From Micromonospora sp. WMMD1102 (GTDB lineage Bacteria; Actinomycetota; Actinomycetes; Mycobacteriales; Micromonosporaceae), in NCBI RefSeq assembly GCF_029626265.1, contig NZ_JARUBN010000001.1, forward strand, positions 7,443,001 to 7,507,000: a stretch of 64,000 nt of DNA, written 5' to 3'. Below the pieces are notes generated by a model. The model was not told the DNA's origin and made no database searches. It was given only the letters and a program-made list of their open reading frames with translations. Within the stretch, counting starts at the first letter, position 1; every line of letters starts with the position of its first letter. This document shows positions 56,872 to 64,000 of this stretch, one piece after another. The position numbers were made by a program, and so were the translations under genes.

Positions 56872-58140
56872 TCACACTCCTCGCTGGGGACGCTCGCCGG
56901 GCAGCAGTGGCAACGGTACGACCGGCACCCGGTCACCCGGCTCACCCTTGCCGCCGGGGGCGATGACGGCGAACCCGGCCGCCCCGGCCAGGCCGCGCAG
57001 CATCGCCGAGCCGACGTGCCGGACCGGAGTGGCGAGGTCGCCGGCCGGGTCGACCCGGACCAGCGCCAGGTGGGTGTGGTCGCCACGTCCGGGCACCGGC
57101 TCGGCCAGCGTCACCCGGGGCAGCTCCGGCAGCACCCGGCCGCGCAGCCCGGCCAGCAGCGGCGCGACCAGGGAGACGATCGCGACGATCGCCGACTGTG
57201 GGTTGCCGGGCAGCCCGGCGACGAACCGGACCCGGCCGTCCGGCCCGGTCACCCGGGCGACGAGCATCGGGAAACCCGGGCGTACGGCCACGGTGTTTAC
57301 CACGTACTCCGCGCCGAGTTCGCGCAGTGCCGGATGCAGGTGGTCGACCGGGCCGTGCATGGTGCCGCCGGTGGTGCAGACCAGGTCGGCGGTGCGCAAC
57401 CCCTGGCGGAGCGCCTCGACGTGCGCCTCCAGGGTGTCGGCCACCGGCCCGACGACGTCGTCCGGGCCGATGGTGCAGCCGTACCGGCGCAGCCAGCCGG
57501 GGACGGCCGGGCCGAGCGAGTCGCGTACCCGGCCGGCGCCGGGACGACCGGCGGTGAGCAGCTCGTCACCGAAGATGATCAGGGCGGCCCGGGGCGCCCG
57601 GCGGACCCGGAGCGTGTCGTAGCCGCACGAGGCGGCCAGCCCGACCACGCCGGGGTCGACCGGGGTACCGGCCGGCAGCAGCTCCTCCCCGGCGTGCGCC
57701 TCCTCGCCCGGAGCCCGCCACTCCGGCGTCGAGCGGAGCGTGCCGGTGACCAGCCCGTCGGCCGTCCGCGTCGACTCCTCGACCCGGAGCACTCCGGTCG
57801 CACCGTCCGGCAGCATCGCGCCGGTGGCGATCTCGACGGCGGTGCCGTCCTCGACCAGCGGTGCCGGGGTGCTGCCGGCGAGGACCCGTCCGACGACCCG
57901 CCACAGCCCGCTGCCACGCACCGCCCAGCCGTCCACGCTCGACGTGGGAAACGCCGGCAGGTCGGTGAGGGTGGTCAGCGGCTCGGCGAGGGTCTGGCCG
58001 TCGGCCTCGGCGACCGGCAACTCGACCGGCTCCGGTGCGGCGGCGACGCCGGCCTCGTACACCCGGGACCGGGCCTGCGCCCAGCCCAGCGTCGGCGGCA
58101 CGGTCGACGGGTCGCTCGCGACGGCGGTCTCGGCAGTCAT
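56872..58140 (-). CDS. moeA: Molybdopterin molybdenumtransferase
   Basis: Inserts molybdate into adenylated molybdopterin; 422 residues. MoeA landmarks: PAFPTSSVDGWAVRG, TGAMLPDGATGVLRVEES, RAALIIFGDELLTAGRPG, TTGGTMHGPVDHLHPAL, and FVAGLPGNPQSAIVAI. The signature DELLTAG binds the cofactor. It reads directly into moaE (1-nt gap) and is preceded, after 95 nt, by mogA. The 5' part (1-25) is non-conserved. All lie on the minus strand. Confidence 0.95.
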   Translation of the reverse strand: MTAETAVASDPSTVPPTLGWAQARSRVYEAGVAAAPEPVELPVAEADGQTLAEPLTTLTDLPAFPTSSVDGWAVRGSGLWRVVGRVLAGSTPAPLVEDGTAVEIATGAMLPDGATGVLRVEESTRTADGLVTGTLRSTPEWRAPGEEAHAGEELLPAGTPVDPGVVGLAASCGYDTLRVRRAPRAALIIFGDELLTAGRPGAGRVRDSLGPAVPGWLRRYGCTIGPDDVVGPVADTLEAHVEALRQGLRTADLVCTTGGTMHGPVDHLHPALRELGAEYVVNTVAVRPGFPMLVARVTGPDGRVRFVAGLPGNPQSAIVAIVSLVAPLLAGLRGRVLPELPRVTLAEPVPGRGDHTHLALVRVDPAGDLATPVRHVGSAMLRGLAGAAGFAVIAPGGKGEPGDRVPVVPLPLLPGERPQRGV

Positions 58141-58235
58141 GACGCCCCGTCCGTCGCGCGTCCCGGGGCCTGCTGCCCGCTCCTCACGTTCACCGTCCGA
58201 GCCTATCCTCGCGGTACGACCACCCGCCGACGAGT

Positions 58236-58718
58236 TCAGTCGGTACGCGGATGGTCGCCGCCCCGGAGCTGGTCGACCGCGTGCCCGAGGATCGGCCCGA
58301 GTACGGCGAGCCCGTCCCTGGCGCCGCCGGTCGAACCCGGCAGGTTCACCACGAGCGTCCGGCCGAGCACGCCGGCCAGGCCACGGGAGAGCGCGGCCGT
58401 CGGCACCTTGTCCCGGCTGTGTGCCCGGATCGCCTCGGCGATGCCCGGGATCTCGTAGTCGAGCAGTTCCCGGGTCACGTCGGGGGTCCGGTCGGTCGGG
58501 TTGACGCCGGTGCCGCCACTTGTCAGCACCACGTCGACGCCCTCGGCCGCCGCACGGCGCAACTCGACGCCGACCGGATCACCGTCGCGCACCACCACCG
58601 GCTGGTCGACCTGGCAGCCGAGCTTCGTCAGGCCCTCGACCAGCAGCGGGCCACTGGTATCGGCGTAGACGCCGGTGGCGGCGCGGTTGGAGGCGACGAC
58701 CACCCTCGCCCGGATCAC
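58236..58718 (-). CDS. mogA: Molybdopterin adenylyltransferase
   Basis: A 160-residue MogA/MoaB-type enzyme that adenylates molybdopterin before molybdenum insertion. Signature regions: ARVVVASNRAATGVYADTSG, VDVVLTSGGTGVNPTDRTPD (SGGTG binding loop), PGIAEAIRAHSRDKVPTAAL and NLPGSTGGARDGLAVLGPIL. The start overlaps the moaC stop (ATGA). The split between mog and moaB names cannot be made from sequence alone. Confidence 0.92.
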   Translation of the reverse strand: MIRARVVVASNRAATGVYADTSGPLLVEGLTKLGCQVDQPVVVRDGDPVGVELRRAAAEGVDVVLTSGGTGVNPTDRTPDVTRELLDYEIPGIAEAIRAHSRDKVPTAALSRGLAGVLGRTLVVNLPGSTGGARDGLAVLGPILGHAVDQLRGGDHPRTD

Positions 58719-59278
58719 GGCCGGTCCGCCGGTCGATTCCAGTCGCCGGTCTTGCCGCCTTCCTTGCGCAGCACGCGTACCCCCTCGATGCTGGCGGCCG
58801 GGTCGACGGCCTTGACCATGTCGATCAGCGCCAGCCCGGCGGTGGCCACGGCGGTCAGCGCCTCCATCTCGACGCCGGTCCGGTCGGCGGTCCGGACCGT
58901 CGCGGTGATCTCGACCGTGTCGTCGCCGGGCTCCAGGTCGACGGTGACCCCGTGCAACGCGATCGGATGGCAGAGCGGGATCAGGTCCGGGGTGCGTTTC
59001 GCACCCATGATCCCGGCGAGCCGACCGACGGCCAGCGCGTCACCCTTCGGCAGCCCGTCCCGGCGCAGCAACTCGACAACCTCGGTCGTGGTCCGCAGCC
59101 GGCCGGCCGCGACAGCCCGGCGCACCGAGACCGGCTTGGCGGAGACGTCGACCATCCGGGCCGCCCCGGCGGCGTCGACGTGGGTGAGGTGTGCGGGGTC
59201 GGTCTGCTCCGGCTGCGCGCGCTCGCCGTGCTCGAGCTGCGCGGGGTCGGTCTGCTCGAGCTGCGCGGGGTCGGTCAC
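58715..59278 (-). CDS. moaC: Cyclic pyranopterin monophosphate synthase, with repeat N-terminus
   Basis: Second step of molybdopterin synthesis; 187 residues. The catalytic core starts LTHVDAAGAARMVDVSAKPV and includes KGDALAVGRLAGIMGAKRTP, LIPLCHPIALHGVTVDLEPG and VRTADRTGVEMEALTAVATA. Before it, residues 1-27 are a repeat-like Gln/Asp/Pro stretch (DPAQLEQTDPAQLEHGERAQ) encoded by short direct repeats at about 59205-59270. GTG 59278 is 7 nt from a TAGGCT -10 box, so this opens the minus-strand moaC-mogA-moeA-moaE operon without a leader. Confidence 0.93.
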   Translation of the reverse strand: MTDPAQLEQTDPAQLEHGERAQPEQTDPAHLTHVDAAGAARMVDVSAKPVSVRRAVAAGRLRTTTEVVELLRRDGLPKGDALAVGRLAGIMGAKRTPDLIPLCHPIALHGVTVDLEPGDDTVEITATVRTADRTGVEMEALTAVATAGLALIDMVKAVDPAASIEGVRVLRKEGGKTGDWNRPADRP

Positions 59279-59285
59279 GTCCGCG

Positions 59286-59291
59286 AGCCTA
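59286..59291 (-). promoter_or_regulatory. -10 box (TAGGCT) of the moaC operon
   Basis: On the minus strand TAGGCT ends 7 nt before GTG 59278. Confidence 0.5.
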
Positions 59292-59418
59292 CCGGCCGGG
59301 CCGTCGTCGCTTGCCCGCGTCCGCGGACGGGCCGTGCGACCGTCCTGTCCGGATTCGCCACGGCACCGGGTCAGCTCTCTTCGGAGCGGACCACCTCTTC
59401 CTCTCCTTGGCCGACGGG

Positions 59419-59865
59419 CTACCTCTGCCGCCGCTGACGCCACCAGCTCGTCGATGCCAGCACGCCGATCACCACCACGATGCTGCTCGACGTGAAGGGG
59501 AACGGAACCGCAAGGCTCCGTAGGGCCAGTCCGCCGCCGACCACGGCGGCGCAGGACAGGATCGCGACGGTCGCGAACAACACCCAGGGACGCCACCCGC
59601 TGCTCGTCGACGGCGACCGGGGAGGGACGTTCCGGTCGCTGCGCATCGCACCCACCAGCAGCGCTGACGCAACCGCGAGCAGAAGCAGCGCGTACCAGCG
59701 TTGAGCTGCGGCCGGTACATCCCACCTCGCCCACACCAGCACGAAGAACAGGCTCCAGACCGCCAGCCACCGACGCGACGGCCGGACAGGCGGGTCGCCC
59801 GGTCCTGACGGTCGGCCAGCCTCGGCAGGCTCTCGCGCCGCCCGGGACGGGACTGGATCGGTCAT
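59419..59865 (-). CDS. Small membrane protein, function unknown
   Basis: A 148-residue protein with a polar N-terminal 40 residues and four hydrophobic helices (RWLAVWSLFFVLVWARW, WYALLLLAVASALLVGAM, WVLFATVAILSCAAVVGGGL, SSIVVVIGVLASTSWWRQRR). No family recognised. ATG 59865 has GGAG 5 nt upstream; TTG 59901 is a longer alternative. It lies between the moaC operon and the AfsR-like gene, with about 140 nt empty on the moaC side. Confidence 0.65.
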   Translation of the reverse strand: MTDPVPSRAAREPAEAGRPSGPGDPPVRPSRRWLAVWSLFFVLVWARWDVPAAAQRWYALLLLAVASALLVGAMRSDRNVPPRSPSTSSGWRPWVLFATVAILSCAAVVGGGLALRSLAVPFPFTSSSIVVVIGVLASTSWWRQRRQR

Positions 59866-60048
59866 CAGCTGCTCCGCGAGGTGACGGCCCTGGTCACGCA
59901 ATCCGAGGGTACGTCAGTTCGAGCGGCAGGGTCCGGTTCGTCTTCTGACATCTGTCGGGCGGTTCGGGCGAGGGAGCGATCCCCATTCTGAACTCTGTCG
60001 CGAGGTGCCACACGACAGCCGTACCCGCTCCCTCACCCTCACCCGCCG

Positions 60049-60071
60049 CGGTGATCGGGGGGCGATCACCG
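60049..60071. terminator. Hairpin downstream of the AfsR-like gene
   Basis: CGGTGATC and complement (8 bp) with a 7-nt loop, about 180 nt beyond the stop of the AfsR-like gene. The 59866-60251 gap holds this and a short direct repeat (gatacgtcctc), but no gene was seen. Confidence 0.45.
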
Positions 60072-60251
60072 TCAGCCGGTCCCCGCGCCGTTTGTCCGTC
60101 TTCCGGACAACCCCCGTGGCCGACGCGGAAGAAACTATCCGTGCCGACGATACGTCCTCGATACGTCCTCGATACGCCGTGTCTGGACTCGGCGAAAGCC
60201 CACCGACCTTCGGCGAGTACGCGCCGCTGGCACTACCGGAACTCGACACGC

Positions 60252-62768
60252 CTAATCCTCGACCAGCTGCGCCAGCTGGCACTCAACCTCGAAGCGCTCC
60301 GGCACGCCCATACTTCTGAATATCATCAACGCCCGCTCGCAATGGCGGCGCGCCTCGGCCGGATCGCACGATCCAAGATGGTCAGCTATGGCGGCCAAGG
60401 CTCGCCCCTGCTCGTAGGCGTAGCTCGCTCGTGTCGCCAGCGCCAGCGCGTCGCGATGGTATTGCAGTGCCTCTGCCTGCCTACCCAGCTCCGCGAGCGT
60501 CAGCCCGATACCGTTGAGCGCCGCAGCCTGGGCGAGCAGCTCACCTCGACGCGCGGCGGCGGCGAATGCGAGTTCGTGGTGCCGCCGAGCCTCCTGCAGC
60601 TGGCCCAGCTTCCGGTGGGCCGTGCCGAGGTTGTCGAGCGCAAACGGGAGCCCGAACGAATCACCCGCTCTGTCCTTGAGACGGAGAGCCGCTCGCAGGT
60701 ACCGGATTGCGACATCATGCTGACCGAGGCGCAGCCTGACTGCTCCGATGTTGGTGAGTGCCACCGCGACGTTGAACTGGTCTCGGGCGATCCGGCTGGC
60801 ACACAGGTGCAGCCTGTGCACCTCAAGGGCCTCGGCGTACCGCCCCAGGAGCATCAACGGCAAGCCGTAGCTCGGTAGGGCGGACAGGACGTCGATCGCC
60901 CATCGTCTGCGCTCGTTGAATGACTGCCGGTGGATTGCCACCGATTCATTCAGCCTACCTAGTTGGCAGTACACAATCGCCAAGCTCGTTCTACTTACGC
61001 AAACACCCCGACGGTCGTCGACGGACTTCCGTACCTGGATCGCCCGTTCCAGGTCACGTAGTGCCCGCTGCGGTTGGCCGCTCTGCAGCCACGCATATGC
61101 CCGATAATTGTGGATCGTGGCGATCGCCGCAGAATTGCCCAGTCGGATGGCCGCCTCCAGTGCGTGGCGGTGGGTCTCCAGGATTTCGTCGTTGTATCCC
61201 TGGATGAAATAGAATCTCCAAATCACCCGAGCCAAGCGCCACACCTCGTTCAGATGTCCGTCCTCGGCCGCGACGCGGACAAGGCGTCGCAGGGTGTCCC
61301 GCTCCTCTTCAAGCCATTCAGGGCCGACGGAACCGTCGGAGATGACCAGATCTGGACGCAGCGGCCGATCCAGTCCTAACTGGTCCGTCAACTCGACGGG
61401 TTCGATTGCACGGGTGGCGACAAGAGCAAGATGAAGATAATAGTCGAGTATTCGGCGGGTTACCGATCGCCGTTCGGCGGATTCGAGCGCGGATGTGACC
61501 AACTGTTCGGCGTACCCACGCAACAGGTCGTGCAGCCGGAACCGGCCTGCGCGGAGTTCCTCGACAAGATGACGGTCGACGAGTTCGTCGAGGACAAGTT
61601 CGGACTGCTCCAGTGACATGTCAGCCAACGCGGCGACCAGACCCAACCCGAAGTGTTCGCCGGGATGTAGTCCGAGGAGCCGGAACACTCGCTGTGTCCG
61701 CTCCGCAAGAGGTTCGTAAGACAGCGCGAAGACGGCGGCGACGGTTCGGTCCTCCGCAGAGAGTTCTCCGAGTACGTGACCACTGTGCTCGAGACGCTGG
61801 GCCAGGTCTGCCACCCGCCAGCCGGGCCGGTGCGCAAGCCGGGCCCCTGCCAGCCGGATCGCCAGCGGAAGGTGGCCGCATCGACGTACCACCGTTGTAG
61901 CGGCCTTGAGTTCGGCACGAATCCGACCCGGCCCGGCAACCGTCGCCAGCAGTTCGATGGCATCGTCCTCGCGCAGGACTCCCAACGATTCGGGTGGGAT
62001 GCCGTCACTGGCCAGCAGCCTGCGACGGCTCGTCACCAGTACCAGCGCACCGGGCGCGGACGGCAGCAACGGTTCGATCTGGTCCCTGCTGCCGGCGTTG
62101 TCCAGGACCACGACAGTCCGTCGGCCGCCGAGTTCCGCCCGCCACAAGGCGACTCGATGGTCGAACTCGGGTGGGATCCGGCTCGCCGGTACGCCGAGTT
62201 GCCGTAGCAGTGTCACCACCGCATCGGCCGGATCGACCGGCCTGGCCGCGCTGTGCCCGTGCAGATCGATGAAGAGCTGCGCATCCGGGTACCGGTCACT
62301 GAGTGCGGCGGCTACGTGTACTGCGAGGGCAGTCTTCCCGATGCCCGCCATCCCATCGATAACCTGGATCACGGGTGCCGCTGGGTCCGCTCGTCGCACC
62401 GCCTCAACCATCCGCTGGACGGTCTCGGTCCGGCCGATGAGAGCAAGAACGGGCCGAGGCAACCAGCGAGTCGGTAGTACCTGCTCAGCACCGCGCCGAG
62501 GCGCCGGAGAAAGGCCAGGTTTGGCTGGCCCGGCCAGGACAGGCAGGGTTTCCTGCCGCAGGCCGGCTGTCGGAAGATCCCGATTCGCGACCGCCGAGGC
62601 GGGGGCCGTGTCCGGCCACAGCTCGTCGACCAGCTCCTCCAGGGTCACCAGCCGCCCCGGACGCGTCGCCAACATCGCCAACACCGCATGCTGCTTCGGC
62701 GGGCCGAGGGGCAGCGACTCTCCGTCGACGTGGACCTGTAACGGCCCGAGAAGCCGAACCTCGATCAT
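60252..62768 (-). CDS. AfsR/SARP-like NB-ARC-TPR regulator lacking BTAD and part of the DNA-binding domain
   Basis: An 838-residue STAND regulator. Residues 1-62 are the first part of an OmpR-type winged helix (VRLLGPLQVHVDGESLPLGP, LEELVDELWPDTAPASAVAN). In the SARP family this continues with a recognition helix, wing and BTAD domain, but here it breaks into a Pro/Arg linker (63-100). Then comes an NB-ARC ATPase: Walker A DGMAGIGKTALAV (138-150), Walker B VVVLDNAG (219-226), LVTSRRRLL, and GHLPLAIRLAGARL. The rest (about 510-838) consists of TPR repeats such as ALTNIGAVRLRLGQHDVAIR. It may be a truncated regulator or a protein that works without direct DNA binding. It has about 710 nt of gene-free DNA upstream. 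Confidence 0.85.
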   Translation of the reverse strand: MIEVRLLGPLQVHVDGESLPLGPPKQHAVLAMLATRPGRLVTLEELVDELWPDTAPASAVANRDLPTAGLRQETLPVLAGPAKPGLSPAPRRGAEQVLPTRWLPRPVLALIGRTETVQRMVEAVRRADPAAPVIQVIDGMAGIGKTALAVHVAAALSDRYPDAQLFIDLHGHSAARPVDPADAVVTLLRQLGVPASRIPPEFDHRVALWRAELGGRRTVVVLDNAGSRDQIEPLLPSAPGALVLVTSRRRLLASDGIPPESLGVLREDDAIELLATVAGPGRIRAELKAATTVVRRCGHLPLAIRLAGARLAHRPGWRVADLAQRLEHSGHVLGELSAEDRTVAAVFALSYEPLAERTQRVFRLLGLHPGEHFGLGLVAALADMSLEQSELVLDELVDRHLVEELRAGRFRLHDLLRGYAEQLVTSALESAERRSVTRRILDYYLHLALVATRAIEPVELTDQLGLDRPLRPDLVISDGSVGPEWLEEERDTLRRLVRVAAEDGHLNEVWRLARVIWRFYFIQGYNDEILETHRHALEAAIRLGNSAAIATIHNYRAYAWLQSGQPQRALRDLERAIQVRKSVDDRRGVCVSRTSLAIVYCQLGRLNESVAIHRQSFNERRRWAIDVLSALPSYGLPLMLLGRYAEALEVHRLHLCASRIARDQFNVAVALTNIGAVRLRLGQHDVAIRYLRAALRLKDRAGDSFGLPFALDNLGTAHRKLGQLQEARRHHELAFAAAARRGELLAQAAALNGIGLTLAELGRQAEALQYHRDALALATRASYAYEQGRALAAIADHLGSCDPAEARRHCERALMIFRSMGVPERFEVECQLAQLVED

Positions 62769-63479
62769 CTACGACCCCAAGGCGTACAAAAAGGACGAGC
62801 CGAACAGGTGACCCCCCGCAGTGCATCGACGGACACACAGATACATTCACCGGCGTCATTCGATGTCCGCCGGTGACGTCACACGTAGTTCGACACAACG
62901 AGACAACCTTCTGGGAGCGTCGGCGGACCGCGCGGGACCGGAACCCAGGGTCAGCAGATCGACACGAAGCGAGTTCTACCAGGTCACCTGATGGAGGCAC
63001 AGCAAGTCTCGGTCGACACTCGATGCCAGTCGGGTCGAGTGCATGCCCCGTCGATCCCTACCAGACCACCATCCCTGACGACGGAGTCACTGATTCCGGG
63101 CGAGGCTCAAGCCAACCCTGGCGGGTACTTCTGGAAAGTGGGCGGCTCAGCCCCACCACGAAGGCCCCGAACTGGCGCTCTGAGTTTCCAGGATATGGAC
63201 AGAGCGTGACGAATCAGGCGCTAGTTGACTAATACTGATTATAGCGACATTTATTGTCGCTAACCGTCTGCTTCTGCCCCTAAGCTTCAACCATCGATCG
63301 AGAGCAACAAGCGACGGGGACTATTCGAACAATTTGGTTGCTCACGGACACCCCCACGTGAAGGGAGCAGGGCCGATGCGTTCCAACGACTGGTACTAGG
63401 AGATAGGACCCGTCACACAGCGCACGTCAGGTTGCTACCGTTACTGACCACCAGGGTTCGGTGACGTTGAGGAACCGAT
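62769..63479. other. Gene-poor intergenic stretch
   Basis: About 710 nt with lower GC and no convincing gene on either strand; short frames here lack the codon pattern of the neighbours. It should contain the AfsR-like promoter (minus) and that of the membrane protein (plus), with the palindrome at 63242-63262 the only clear site. Confidence 0.6.
63242..63262. promoter_or_regulatory. Palindrome TAGCGACA-N5-TGTCGCTA
   Basis: An 8-bp perfect inverted repeat around TTTAT in the most AT-rich part of the window, 12 bp after a TTGACT (63225-63230) that could be a -35 box for rightward transcription. Candidate operator; target and binder unknown. Confidence 0.45.
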
Positions 63480-64000
63480 GTGAGCCAGGGACAGCGCCTC
63501 GACAACGAGACCGATCAGCGGCTAGTGCCGCTCCTCGGTCTCGTCGCTGTTTTCGCAGCGGTCGCGACAGTGTGGTCCGTGTTGCGGAATCCCCAGCCAC
63601 CCCGATCCACCAGCGACCTCGTGATGGCGCTGGCGCTCGTCGTTATGATCACGGTAAGTGCGAACGTGCGGGCACCGATCCGCATCCGCTCCACCACACA
63701 CGCCATTACCTGGAACGACACCGCGATCGTGATCGGTGTGGCCGTCGCGCCAACGTCCTGGGTGGTGCTCTGCACCGGAATCAGCCTCGTAATCTCAAGC
63801 CGGATCCATCGTTCATCTTTGGTTAAGACGATATTCAACGTCAGTAAGAACATGCTGGTGGCCGCCGCAGCCGGCACCACGCTGTCACTCATCGACTGGG
63901 TATGGACGCCCACCACTTTGCATCACATGATCGCCCCAGTGGCCCTGGCGTACGCCGTCGCCGCACTCGTCGACGAGATCGTCGCGATGCCCGTCCTCGC
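63480..64000 (+). CDS. Multi-pass membrane protein, N-terminal part (runs off window)
   Basis: Open frame from GTG 63480 to the window end (173 residues seen), preceded by GAGGA 7 nt upstream. Several hydrophobic helices: VPLLGLVAVFAAVATVWSVL, LVMALALVVMITVSANV, TAIVIGVAVAPTSWVVLCTG, MLVAAAAGTTLSLIDWVW and VALAYAVAALVDEIVAMPVL. This resembles the membrane sensor half of actinobacterial HD or GGDEF signalling proteins (c-di-GMP or similar), but the output domain lies beyond the edge, so the class is a guess. Confidence 0.65.
   Translation, partial: MSQGQRLDNETDQRLVPLLGLVAVFAAVATVWSVLRNPQPPRSTSDLVMALALVVMITVSANVRAPIRIRSTTHAITWNDTAIVIGVAVAPTSWVVLCTGISLVISSRIHRSSLVKTIFNVSKNMLVAAAAGTTLSLIDWVWTPTTLHHMIAPVALAYAVAALVDEIVAMPVL

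Noticed and set aside
62873..63232. Open frames of 72-119 codons upstream of the AfsR-like gene
   Set aside because: Poor codon bias, no ribosome site, no recognisable motif; treated as noncoding.

Overview
The window is very GC-rich (codon third positions nearly all G or C), densely packed and actinobacterial. The family mix points to Micromonosporaceae (Micromonospora or Plantactinospora-like): XRE-DUF5753/DUF397 gene pairs, a bacterial proteasome activator, tandem LCP cell-wall ligases, an AfsR-like NB-ARC/TPR regulator, and many leaderless promoters. The family placement is inference; no rRNA or tRNA gene was seen to settle it. The content is mostly ordinary chromosome, with a few decayed or accessory patches and no IS element, phage or CRISPR array.

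Layout. 1-5600: two LCP proteins, a rhodanese, an orphan sensor histidine kinase followed by an anti-sigma-type ATPase, and a DUF5926 protein. 5600-9950: tandem repeats and an 11-mer palindrome element, a leaderless HTH/Clp-N operon under a perfect palindrome, a methyltransferase divergent from a MarR protein, then a decayed copy of a four-gene regulatory module (DUF397, DUF5753 remnant, small proteins A and B). 9950-17100: arginine deiminase, NERD-like protein, PAS-like protein, ACT protein, a lipoprotein, pheA and a Cthe_2159-type beta-helix protein. 17170-25930: AIM24, minimal metallopeptidase, OsmC, membrane protein, serS, two tandem HAD phosphatases, bpa, an alpha/beta hydrolase and an ABC solute-binding lipoprotein. 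25970-36080: ddaH divergent from an Lrp regulator, a beta-propeller lipoprotein, YbjN protein, esterase divergent from PadR, mobA with a DUF6457 gene, fdhD, SnoaL-like and DUF4192 proteins. 36150-37860: the intact copy of the four-gene module. 37996-47000: esterase, a secreted or anchored protein, a MazEF-like toxin-antitoxin pair, a membrane-anchored Hsp70, a scar joining two truncated genes (LuxR regulator and multicopper oxidase), fructosamine kinase, moaA-moaD and a metallophosphoesterase. 47100-64000: a PHP (EndoQ-type)/UvrD helicase fusion, prepilin-type peptidase, an ORC-like ATPase flanked by inverted repeats, GNAT, DoxX, GT87, the moaC-mogA-moeA-moaE operon, an AfsR-like protein lacking part of its DNA-binding domain, and a membrane protein cut by the window edge.

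How genes work together. Molybdenum cofactor synthesis is split over three places (moaA-moaD; moaC-mogA-moeA-moaE; mobA with fdhD), which implies molybdoenzymes such as formate dehydrogenase elsewhere. Arginine deiminase and dimethylargininase both handle guanidino compounds. The most notable items are: (i) the paralogous A/B + XRE-DUF5753/DUF397 module, present once intact and once broken; (ii) the 1094-residue nuclease-helicase fusion; (iii) the HTH/Clp-N operon with promoter and operators visible base by base; and (iv) an inverted-repeat pair in front of an ATPase gene. Start codons were chosen with two visible rules: an AGGAGG-like site 5-9 nt upstream, or a TANNNT -10 box ending 6-9 nt upstream (leaderless).
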